Positions 1 through 5,206 of a stretch of DNA of 5,206 nucleotides are shown here, in pieces (the first letter of the stretch is position 1; every line of letters starts with the position of its first letter). The stretch spans positions 1-5,206 of the forward strand of contig VYFM01000522.1 in the NCBI GenBank assembly GCA_009842375.1, given 5' to 3'. A program made the translations under genes and the position numbers. Source of the stretch: Candidatus Poribacteria bacterium. Lineage in GTDB: Bacteria; Poribacteria; WGA-4E; WGA-3G. The notes beneath the pieces were generated by a model, which was not told the origin of the DNA, did no database searches, and worked only from the letters and a program-made list of their open reading frames with translations.

Positions 1-237
1 CTGTTAGAATCAGGAATTGAAGACTATGATGATCAGTTGAAAATATTGCAATCGGAACGTCTGAAATTTATACGCCTCTCCATGACAGATGGATTCGGGG
101 AAGAGGAAGGAGCCTCCAAAGAATCATGGTTATTACATCTAAAACAGCTTGAGGATTCGCTTGGACTCAGACTCAAGTCACTCAAGCAAGCGATACAAGA
201 AGCCTCAGAATCTTTTGTGAAAACAGAGGCACAATAA
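1..237 (+). CDS. C-terminal fragment of an unrecognised helical protein
   Basis: The reading frame is open from the first base to a TAA at 235-237, giving 78 codons, so this is the 3' end of a gene that starts before the window. A TTG at 37 and an ATG at 82 are possible internal starts, but nothing requires them. The tail is rich in Leu, Lys, Glu, Gln and Ser. The stretch from about codon 44 (WLLHLKQLEDSLGLRLKSLK) to the end reads as amphipathic helix, possibly coiled coil. An acidic Gly/Glu turn (GFGEEEGAS) separates it from an earlier helix. No cysteines, membrane segment or catalytic motif are visible. I do not recognise the family. Its stop codon directly abuts the start codon of the next gene, which suggests one operon with the secreted TPR/ASPIC protein; a functional link is inference only. 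Confidence 0.75.
   Translation: MLESGIEDYDDQLKILQSERLKFIRLSMTDGFGEEEGASKESWLLHLKQLEDSLGLRLKSLKQAIQEASESFVKTEAQ
225..229 (+). promoter_or_regulatory. Shine-Dalgarno site for the TPR/ASPIC gene
   Basis: AGAGG lies 8 bases before the ATG at 238, inside the last codons of the upstream gene. The upstream TAA (235-237) is immediately followed by this ATG. Together they support 238 as the true start and suggest that ribosomes finishing the upstream gene can re-initiate here. Confidence 0.6.
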
Positions 238-3200
238 ATGTTCCAATCTCGTTTATTCCAATCTGTTCAGTTATTATGTTTCCTCATATTCCTTTTTCTA
301 TTGTCTGCTATTGGGAAAGTTTTTGCTCAAGAAACGGATAGTAATGGGTTAATCAATAAGGCAATTCGGCAACAAAACTTGGGTTTAGCGTATCTTGAAG
401 AATCACAACCCCTAAAGGCTGTAAAAGCCTTCACTGAACTCATTGAACTTATACCCACTGAGGGAATTGGTTATGGTAACCTTGCTGTCGCACATCTGCG
501 GTTACGTCAACATGATGATGCAGAACAGTGGGTAAAACGTGGTATTGAAGTCGTTCCGATGGATAGCCATCTATATTTTATATTATCCGAAGTCTATCAA
601 GTAAAAGGACAGACCGCACAAGCGATTGATACATTAAAAGAGGCTGTTAAGTTAGCACCTGAAGAATTGGAATTCCGGTATAAATTGGCACAGCATTATC
701 TGGGACAACGAAATAATCCAGATGCTAAATATGAAGCAGTATTTCATTTGCAGGAACTTTACCAACGTACACCTGTAAATGTTGTTATTCTGATGAAGTT
801 GACGCAGGCACTGATCGGACAAGATAGACTGGAAGATGCAGGAAAACACTGTCAAGAGTTGCTTATTTTGTTAGGAGATACCGATCCAGATAAGTTAGCA
901 TATCTAACACAGGGAATAGATGCAATAGAGAATGATGACCAAGTGTTAGCCTCACGAAATCTACGTATTTTTGAAAATTTGCATCGTGCCAGTCCACGCT
1001 ATCAGCAAGGGATTGGTGAATTGGTTACCAATATCCTTGGACATCCTATAGAATCATTTCGACCAGGATTTAAAGCGCGGATTGTAGCAAAGTTGAGTCC
1101 ACCCATTGACGTGGAATTTGTTGATGTCACGGAACAATTGGGGCTACTTAAAGTAATAAGTGAATCCCAAGAAAAAAGATCCGTACTTTTGTTTGATTAC
1201 AACAATGATGGAATATTGGATATTTTTACAACATCACCTGCAACGCTTTTTAAAAACGGGGACGGTAAATTTGTTATTGACATACATCTTCCAATAAACT
1301 TAGGGCAAAATTCTCATAATCCAAACACCGTTTCCTACGCAGATATGGAAAAAGATGGAATACAAGACATCTTATTTGATGTGCTTCTGCCTATAGATTA
1401 TGATCATGATGGTGACCTCGATCTACTTTCCAATAAACCCGGATTGACATTGCATAGGAATAATGGGGAGGGTGAGTTATCAGATGTAAGCGACCAGACT
1501 TTCATTTTTTCGGATAGAGAAGAGGAAAAACAGAGAAATCCTATAGAAGCACTCGCAGCAGATTTTGATGACGATGGAGATATTGATATATTTTCTATAC
1601 ATGCTGAGATGGGATGTACACTATACGATAATCTCCGTCAAGGGAAGTTTCGTGCGATAACCAGCAAAATTGGAATCTCTCAAGATATTCGCTACACATC
1701 GGTTACGAAAGGTGACTACGATAATGATGGAGATATTGACCTATTCTTATCTTCCACAAATGGTATTTATCTTTACCGAAATAGAGGCGATGTGACATTT
1801 GTTATTGATAAACGATCAGAAGATCTATTAGATATAAAACATGATGCAGCACAATTAAAGACACTTGATTACGACAATGATGGGTTTATGGACCTGTGGG
1901 TTATTAGCAAACAGGGGTTATTATTATTCAGGAACGATGGAACAGGTCGTTTCACCGATAACAACGATATAATAAATACTACTCCACAAAATCCTAAAGG
2001 TATCGCAGGTGCTGTTGGTGATTATGACAATGATGGAGATTTAGATCTGTTCTATATCAACGACAAAGGACATTTACGCGTATTACAAAATAACGGTGGA
2101 AACCAAAACAACTGGATACAAGTGCGTTTGGAAGGCGTAACATCAGGCAATAACAAAGTGAATAGAGATGGAATCGGGTCAAAACTTGAGGTAAAAGTCA
2201 GTGATTTGTATCAAATGCAATATGTATCTGAACAGGTATCGCATTTCGGATTAGGTGCATTTGACACAGCGGATGTTGTTCGCGTCGTGTGGACAAACGG
2301 TGTACCACAAAACGTGATTGAACCGAAGGCAAAACAGAGGATTCTGGAGAAACAGGTATTAAAAGGTTCATGTCCGTTTCTATATGTATATAATGGTGAG
2401 AATTATGAATTTGTCACCGATTTACTTTGGCGTGCCCCACTTGGTCTCATTACGTCTATGGGGTTTGTTGCACCGGATGAGACAAAAGATTTCGTAAAGA
2501 TTTCTGCATCGAAAATGCGACCTAAAGATGGAAAATACTCCATACAAATTACTGAGGAATTGTGGGAAACCGCCTATTTTGATATGGTCAAACTTATTGC
2601 AGTTGACCATCCAAAGGATATGGATATTTATGTAGATGAACAGTATATACCACCACCTTTTGCAGATTTCAAGATATACGGTGTATCAGAGAAACGATTT
2701 CCCATGTCTGTATTAAATCATAAGGGTGAAGATGTTACTGATTCCCTTAAAACCGCTGACTACCATTATGCTATTGAACATGTGCCGGGTCCCTATCAAG
2801 GTGTGGTAGAACCCCATGCTATCATCCTTGACCTTGGTGATATTCCGGATAAACAACCTATTACGTTATTCCTCAACGGTTGGATTTTTCCGACTGATAC
2901 CAGTATCAATGTTGCATTATCACAAAATCCTGCAATTAATCCGAGTTTCCCATCTGTTGCCGTGAAAGATAATACTGGTAAGTGGAAAACAGTCATTGAG
3001 ATGATTGGTATTCCTGCGGGTAAAAACAAAACTATCACAATAGATTTGACAGGTAAATTTTTATCTGAAGAAAAACAGGTCCGAATTGCAACTAATATGC
3101 AAATTTATTGGGATGCAGCGTTTTTCACAGTTGGGGAACAGGATGTTCCCATGGTGATCACAGAATTGACACCAGACAACGCAGATTTACACTACAGAGG

Positions 3201-3645
3201 TTTTTCAGAAATGTATCGTCCGAACCCACATGCACCGCATCTGTTTGACTATCAGAAGGTGACAAAATCTGCACTGTGGCGTGATCTTGAAGGCTTCTAC
3301 ACACGGTACGGTGATGTCAATCCATTGCTACAAGAAATTGATGATATGTATGTTATTCTCAATGCAGGAGACGAAATCACGGTCGAATTTAATACCTCAC
3401 GACTACCTGAGCTAAAAGAGGGTTGGAAGCGAGACTTTATCCTATACAGTGATGGATGGGACAAGGATGGTGATATTAATACACTCACATCGCAAACGGT
3501 TGAACCTTTACCTTTTCACGGAATGTCAAAATATCCATATCCTGAAACTGAACATTTTCCGGATGACGAAACACATCAACGCTATCGCCTAAAATACAAC
3601 ACACGTCGTGTATTACATGAATTACCAAAGTTGATGAAAAAATGA
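238..3645 (+). CDS. Secreted TPR - FG-GAP/VCBS - ASPIC/UnbV protein (CRTAC1-like)
   Basis: This 1135-residue protein has a Sec signal peptide at residues 1-30: a hydrophobic core followed by a likely cleavage site VFA|QE. No lipobox is present, so it is probably soluble and periplasmic, surface-located or secreted. Residues about 40-215 hold roughly five TPR units, a protein-interaction scaffold. Residues 320-605 carry seven Asp-rich FG-GAP/VCBS loops of the D-x-D-x-D-G-x-x-D type, starting at 320, 369 (degenerate), 387, 442, 493, 544 and 595. Such loops bind calcium in integrin-like beta-propellers. Residues about 625-706 match ASPIC/UnbV (NWIQVRLEG, DGIGSKLEV, HFGLGAFDTADVVRVVW). Residues 707-1135 form a large C-terminal region seen in bacterial CRTAC1-family proteins but without a domain name I can assign; it ends with another calcium-loop-like motif, GWDKDGDIN, near 1073-1081. 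Start choice rests on the signal peptide, the SD and the abutting upstream stop. An adhesion or binding role outside the cytoplasm is likely; the ligand is unknown. The family name is firm, the function is not. Confidence 0.9.
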   Translation: MFQSRLFQSVQLLCFLIFLFLLSAIGKVFAQETDSNGLINKAIRQQNLGLAYLEESQPLKAVKAFTELIELIPTEGIGYGNLAVAHLRLRQHDDAEQWVKRGIEVVPMDSHLYFILSEVYQVKGQTAQAIDTLKEAVKLAPEELEFRYKLAQHYLGQRNNPDAKYEAVFHLQELYQRTPVNVVILMKLTQALIGQDRLEDAGKHCQELLILLGDTDPDKLAYLTQGIDAIENDDQVLASRNLRIFENLHRASPRYQQGIGELVTNILGHPIESFRPGFKARIVAKLSPPIDVEFVDVTEQLGLLKVISESQEKRSVLLFDYNNDGILDIFTTSPATLFKNGDGKFVIDIHLPINLGQNSHNPNTVSYADMEKDGIQDILFDVLLPIDYDHDGDLDLLSNKPGLTLHRNNGEGELSDVSDQTFIFSDREEEKQRNPIEALAADFDDDGDIDIFSIHAEMGCTLYDNLRQGKFRAITSKIGISQDIRYTSVTKGDYDNDGDIDLFLSSTNGIYLYRNRGDVTFVIDKRSEDLLDIKHDAAQLKTLDYDNDGFMDLWVISKQGLLLFRNDGTGRFTDNNDIINTTPQNPKGIAGAVGDYDNDGDLDLFYINDKGHLRVLQNNGGNQNNWIQVRLEGVTSGNNKVNRDGIGSKLEVKVSDLYQMQYVSEQVSHFGLGAFDTADVVRVVWTNGVPQNVIEPKAKQRILEKQVLKGSCPFLYVYNGENYEFVTDLLWRAPLGLITSMGFVAPDETKDFVKISASKMRPKDGKYSIQITEELWETAYFDMVKLIAVDHPKDMDIYVDEQYIPPPFADFKIYGVSEKRFPMSVLNHKGEDVTDSLKTADYHYAIEHVPGPYQGVVEPHAIILDLGDIPDKQPITLFLNGWIFPTDTSINVALSQNPAINPSFPSVAVKDNTGKWKTVIEMIGIPAGKNKTITIDLTGKFLSEEKQVRIATNMQIYWDAAFFTVGEQDVPMVITELTPDNADLHYRGFSEMYRPNPHAPHLFDYQKVTKSALWRDLEGFYTRYGDVNPLLQEIDDMYVILNAGDEITVEFNTSRLPELKEGWKRDFILYSDGWDKDGDINTLTSQTVEPLPFHGMSKYPYPETEHFPDDETHQRYRLKYNTRRVLHELPKLMKK
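1561..2046 (+). repeat. Four VCBS calcium-loop repeats with exact 153-bp period
   Basis: Within the secreted protein, the Asp-rich loops begin at codons starting at 1561, 1714, 1867 and 2020, exactly 153 bp (51 residues) apart. The loops are DFDDDGDID, DYDNDGDID, DYDNDGFMD and DYDNDGDLD. Sequence between the loops has diverged strongly, so these are old propeller-blade repeats held at constant length rather than recent tandem copies. Earlier loops at residues 320, 369 and 387 are irregularly spaced. Confidence 0.85.
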
Positions 3646-3657
3646 TGTGTGGTCCAC

Positions 3658-4842
3658 TTATGTGTTTGGAGACACTCTCCGCAAGGGTATATATAGCACC
3701 AAAAGGACAATTAACAATATCCCCGCAAAAACAACATAGGGATAAGATATATTTATTTGATGTAACCAGATTGCAAACAGCGGACCCAAAATTCGACCTA
3801 AGCTTGAAAAAGCATCTAAGAAACCAATAACTGTGCCTTGCCCGGAATGCACCTGTTTAGAGATCCAAGAGGTATTCGTTGGACGTATGATTTGACTTCC
3901 GACACCCACGAATATCAGATACAAAATGAGCGTGAAATATGGAATAGCACTCGGTAGAAGAGCCATTCCTACTGCATTGAGTAAGAGCCCAAATAGGATT
4001 ATTCTTCGTTCTGTAAATACATTGATCAATCGTCCGAGTAAACCACCTTGAAATAGCACGACAGCTGCACCCATTGCTACAAACATGCCACCTAACTCCT
4101 TTTGTCCATAATTCCACTTATCTTCAATGAAATAAGGGAATGTCGTTTCAAATCCCATGAAACCGAAACTTGAGAAAAATGAAATAAGGAATATTGCAGT
4201 AAACGGAGATTTCAACGTTTTCCAGTGAAAGATTTCCCGTAGAGATATCCACTCATGTTTTTCCATAGTTGTTATATGTGCTTCTATTGGTGAACGCTTT
4301 TTAAGTGACTCCGGTAACATGAATAACACGAGCAAGGAGTTAAGAAAGGATAACCCGCCAGCAACAAAGAAAGGTAAATCTTGTCTTCCCATGAGACCCC
4401 CAATAGCTGGTCCCACAGTGATACCGAATCCAATCGCTGCCCCCATTAATCCCATTCCTTTACTGCGTTCTTGTTCTGTTGTTACATCTGCGACATAAGC
4501 CATTACCGTCGGCAAAACTGCAGCCGATGCGACACCTCCTATGCAGCGTGCAAAAAGCAGCAGCATGTAGTTTTGTACTAAACCATAGCCGATTAGAGAA
4601 AGGGCATTACCCAATAAACCACCGAGAATGGCAGGTTTCCGTCCATATTTATCTGATAATCTTCCCCATATAGGCGTAAATAGCAGCAACATCCCTGAGT
4701 AGATGGACATCAAAACAGCATATTCGATGAGTGTTGCCCCTGTGTTTTTAGTGTAGTAAGCAAAGGATGGGATGATAATACCAACACCAAGCATTACAAA
4801 AAACAGGGTTAGGAACAAGAGGAGAAGTCTGGATTTTTGCAT
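3658..4842 (-). CDS. MFS transporter, probable DHA1/TetA-type drug:H+ antiporter
   Basis: From the ATG at 4842 this encodes 394 residues, typical of a 12-helix MFS pump in the inner membrane. Helix 1 starts right after MQKSR. Motif A (GRLSDKYGRKP) is at residues 60-70 in the loop between helices 2 and 3, with Asp64. Motif B is in helix 4 (FARCIGG, Arg99). Motif C is in helix 5 (GFGITVGPAIGG, residues 138-149) and is characteristic of proton-driven antiporters. A degenerate motif-A copy (GRLINVFTERR) follows helix 8. A polar loop at about 178-212 joins the two halves. The frame extends upstream to a TTG at 4902, adding 20 residues, but the consensus promoter places the transcript start near 4897, so that TTG would not be transcribed. 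No strong SD precedes the ATG. The gene is convergent with the secreted protein gene, with 12 bp between stops. Efflux of drugs or other small molecules is inferred from the family; the substrate cannot be read from the sequence. Confidence 0.9.
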   Translation of the reverse strand: MQKSRLLLLFLTLFFVMLGVGIIIPSFAYYTKNTGATLIEYAVLMSIYSGMLLLFTPIWGRLSDKYGRKPAILGGLLGNALSLIGYGLVQNYMLLLFARCIGGVASAAVLPTVMAYVADVTTEQERSKGMGLMGAAIGFGITVGPAIGGLMGRQDLPFFVAGGLSFLNSLLVLFMLPESLKKRSPIEAHITTMEKHEWISLREIFHWKTLKSPFTAIFLISFFSSFGFMGFETTFPYFIEDKWNYGQKELGGMFVAMGAAVVLFQGGLLGRLINVFTERRIILFGLLLNAVGMALLPSAIPYFTLILYLIFVGVGSQIIRPTNTSWISKQVHSGQGTVIGFLDAFSSLGRILGPLFAIWLHQINISYPYVVFAGILLIVLLVLYIPLRRVSPNT

Positions 4843-4864
4843 TCGTAGGTTGAAGGAACAGATT

Positions 4865-4896
4865 CTGCACACTTGGAAAACAAGATTTTTGTGCAG
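4865..4896 (-). promoter_or_regulatory. Two-tier hairpin at the 5' end of the transporter mRNA leader
   Basis: CTGCAC (4865-4870) and GTGCAG (4891-4896) form a 6-bp outer stem. CTTG (4872-4875) and CAAG (4881-4884) form a 4-bp inner stem with a 5-base loop. With the predicted transcript start at about 4897, the RNA would begin almost directly with this structure, about 22 bases before the ATG. It could stabilise the 5' end, or the inverted repeat could be a protein-binding operator just downstream of the promoter. No U-tract follows, so it is not a terminator. Confidence 0.45.
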
Positions 4897-4904
4897 TACC
4901 AACT

Positions 4905-4933
4905 ATTATATCTTTGCTTTGGTCGTGTGTCAA
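4905..4933 (-). promoter_or_regulatory. Perfect-consensus sigma70 promoter for the MFS transporter
   Basis: On the minus strand, TTGACA (4933-4928) and TATAAT (4910-4905) are separated by exactly 17 bp, matching the housekeeping sigma factor consensus at all 12 positions. The predicted transcription start is about 4897, giving a leader of about 55 bases before the ATG at 4842. No extended -10 TG is needed. A promoter this strong is unusual for a transporter and suggests high expression, or repression through a nearby operator. Confidence 0.8.
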
Positions 4934-4950
4934 TATTTTAATGAATGTGT

Positions 4951-4982
4951 TTGACCAAATTTATCTACTCCTTCGATGTCAA
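4951..4982 (+). other. Candidate IS200/IS605 left cleavage site and matching guide
   Basis: TTGAC at 4951-4955 is complementary over all five bases to GTCAA at 4978-4982, which sits two bases before the foot of the subterminal hairpin. In IS200/IS605 elements the HUH transposase TnpA recognises its left cleavage site through pairing with a guide at the hairpin's 5' foot, and the target/cleavage sequence stays in the flanking DNA. This arrangement predicts the element's first base at 4956. TTGAC also occurs at 5026-5030 and, on the other strand, in the promoter, so chance is possible. Confidence 0.5.
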
Positions 4983-4984
4983 AA

Positions 4985-5004
4985 CCTCGTGCTTTAGCAC
5001 GGGG
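4985..5004 (+). repeat. Subterminal hairpin of IS200/IS605 element
   Basis: CCTCGTGC, loop TTTA, then GCACGGGG form an 8-bp stem whose only imperfection is a T-G wobble on this strand; on the other strand that pair becomes a C-A mismatch. A GC-rich stem around a GCTTTAGC core is a familiar hairpin type at the ends of IS200/IS605 elements, where TnpA binds it as single-stranded DNA. No T-run follows, so it is not a terminator. Confidence 0.7.
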
Positions 5005-5037
5005 ATGTAGACACCGCAAAATCCTTTGACTTTTCGT

Positions 5038-5058
5038 GTGAAATATTATATACTTCAC
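5038..5058. repeat. Imperfect AT-rich inverted repeat inside the element
   Basis: Nine-base arms starting GTGAA and ending TTCAC flank a 3-base TAT centre. Eight of nine positions pair; the ninth is A-C on the + strand and becomes a G-U wobble in minus-strand RNA. A perfect 8-bp palindrome (ACTTAAGT, 5057-5064) follows immediately. No function can be assigned; it may be leftover structure near the deletion junction. Confidence 0.4.
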
Positions 5059-5061
5059 TTA

Positions 5062-5204
5062 AGTTGTACAGACACTTGTGTCGCTTTTGCAACTACTACG
5101 GCAGGGAACCTGCCGAAAGTTACGCCTGTGGAGTCCAACTAAGACCACAACCTGTGGCACGAGAGACGGAAGCAGGAAACGCCATTTCGCAGCAAAACTG
5201 CTAA
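5062..5204 (+). ncRNA. Candidate omega-RNA scaffold of the TnpB-type element
   Basis: In TnpB systems the guide RNA scaffold overlaps the 3' end of tnpB and ends at the right end of the element. This stretch contains closely packed stems on the + strand: 5062-5068 with 5088-5094 (7 bp, one wobble) enclosing a GACAC/GTGTC hairpin at 5071-5082; a perfect 7-bp stem with GAA loop at 5099-5115; CCACA (5145-5149) pairing with either copy of TGTGG (5127-5131 or 5153-5157); and GCAG/CTGC at 5189-5201. The overlap with the TnpB-like tail fits. The true 3' end and the guide would lie beyond the window. No covariance evidence is available here. Confidence 0.4.
5097..5204 (+). pseudogene. tnpB: Relic of the TnpB (OrfB) C-terminus
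   Basis: The frame reads YGREPAESYACG, then VQLRPQPV and ARETEAGN, ending at TAA (5202-5204). An ACG-type turn followed by a basic/Gln-Pro stretch and a Glu-rich end is familiar from the last 30-40 residues of IS200/IS605 TnpB proteins, after the RuvC and zinc-finger parts. The frame stays open upstream to a TAG at 4995-4997, inside the hairpin, but that part (4998-5096) is not recognisably TnpB. None of the RuvC catalytic region or zinc finger is present, so no nuclease can be made. Keeping this tail makes sense if its DNA is retained as part of the guide-RNA scaffold. The match is from memory of the family, without alignment. Confidence 0.5.
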
Positions 5205-5206
5205 TA

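Larger units (their letters stand above)
4956..5206 (+). mobile_element. Left part of a non-autonomous IS200/IS605-type element (PATE-like)
   Basis: The stretch from the transporter promoter to the window end has no intact gene. It holds, in order, a candidate cleavage site just outside it, a subterminal hairpin with a TTTA loop (4985-5004), about 90 bp of short stems, and a + strand frame resembling the extreme TnpB C-terminus that stops at 5204. The transposase genes tnpA and nearly all of tnpB are absent between the left end and this tail, so the copy seems internally deleted and mobilisable only in trans. The right hairpin and cleavage site should lie just beyond the window. Alternatively, the hairpin could be the right end of a minus-strand element whose genes lie outside, but the + strand TnpB-like tail and guide pairing argue against that. 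Confidence 0.6.

Noticed and set aside
238..300. Lipoprotein signal for the secreted protein
   Set aside because: The cysteine at residue 14 lies inside the hydrophobic core and not after a lipobox; the VFA|QE site fits signal peptidase I.
3662..3680. Small hairpins (GTGT/ACAC and GGAGA/TCTCC) near the 3' end of the transporter as a terminator
   Set aside because: Stems are only 4-5 bp, mutually exclusive, inside coding sequence, and not followed by a T-run on either strand.
3642..3830. A 62-codon + strand frame starting at an ATG overlapping the stop of the secreted protein gene
   Set aside because: It lies antisense to the 3' end of the MFS gene, has no recognisable protein features, and is best explained as a shadow frame despite the tempting stop/start overlap.
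3857..4117. An 86-codon minus-strand frame inside the transporter
   Set aside because: It overlaps the MFS gene in another frame on the same strand, and its Cys/Arg/Trp-rich translation is typical of an out-of-frame shadow.
4843..4902. The 20-residue N-terminal extension of the transporter from a TTG at 4902
   Set aside because: The TTG would lie upstream of the start predicted by the consensus promoter, has no SD, and the extra residues do not look like an MFS N-terminus; helix 1 begins right after the ATG at 4842.
4929..4955. GTCAA/TTGAC inverted repeat flanking a 17-base AT-rich spacer as an operator
   Set aside because: The left half is the promoter's -35 box and the right half is explained as the element's target site; five-base arms are too short to support an operator.
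4985..5004. The GC-rich hairpin as an intrinsic terminator
   Set aside because: It is followed by ATGTAGAC rather than a T-run, no gene ends before it on either strand, and the TTTA-loop stem with adjacent guide fits an IS200/IS605 end better.
5099..5142. Alternative frame reading TAGNLPKVTPVESN as the TnpB C-terminus
   Set aside because: VTPVE-type endings also occur in TnpB tails, but the frame ending at 5204 gives a longer, more typical tail with YACG and the Gln-Pro-rich stretch; both cannot be right and the longer is favoured.

Overview
The window is AT-rich bacterial DNA with three protein-coding parts and a partial mobile element at the right end. The long secreted protein combines TPR repeats, FG-GAP/VCBS calcium loops and an ASPIC/UnbV domain. 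That architecture is common in large-genome, often uncultured environmental phyla (Poribacteria, Planctomycetes, Acidobacteria and similar). A Poribacteria-like source is my best guess, from protein style only.

Layout. Positions 1-237 (+) hold the C-terminal 78 codons of an unrecognised, helix-rich protein. Its stop codon directly abuts the ATG of the main gene at 238-3645 (+), so the two are probably co-transcribed and translationally coupled. The main gene encodes a 1135-residue exported protein: signal peptide, TPR array, seven Asp-rich loops (the last four spaced exactly 51 residues apart), ASPIC/UnbV, and a large C-terminal region of about 430 residues with no domain name I can give. Facing it, with only 12 bp between the stop codons, is an MFS efflux-type transporter at 3658-4842 (-). 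It has a perfect-consensus sigma70 promoter (TTGACA, 17 bp, TATAAT) at 4905-4933. That promoter places the transcription start downstream of the longest possible start codon, so the internal ATG at 4842 is the better start. The leader begins with a two-tier hairpin.

From about 4956 to the window end lies the left part of an IS200/IS605-type element on the + strand. A TTGAC candidate cleavage site is followed by a complementary GTCAA guide at the foot of an 8-bp hairpin with a TTTA loop. Next come about 200 bp of closely packed hairpins and a short reading frame resembling the extreme C-terminus of TnpB, ending at 5204. No room exists for transposase genes between the left end and this tail, so the element looks like an internally deleted, non-autonomous derivative (PATE-like) that may keep the omega-RNA scaffold. 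Its right end lies outside the window.

The two complete genes are convergent and are not obviously linked in function. The mobile element sits 22 bp upstream of the transporter's -35 box and leaves that promoter intact.
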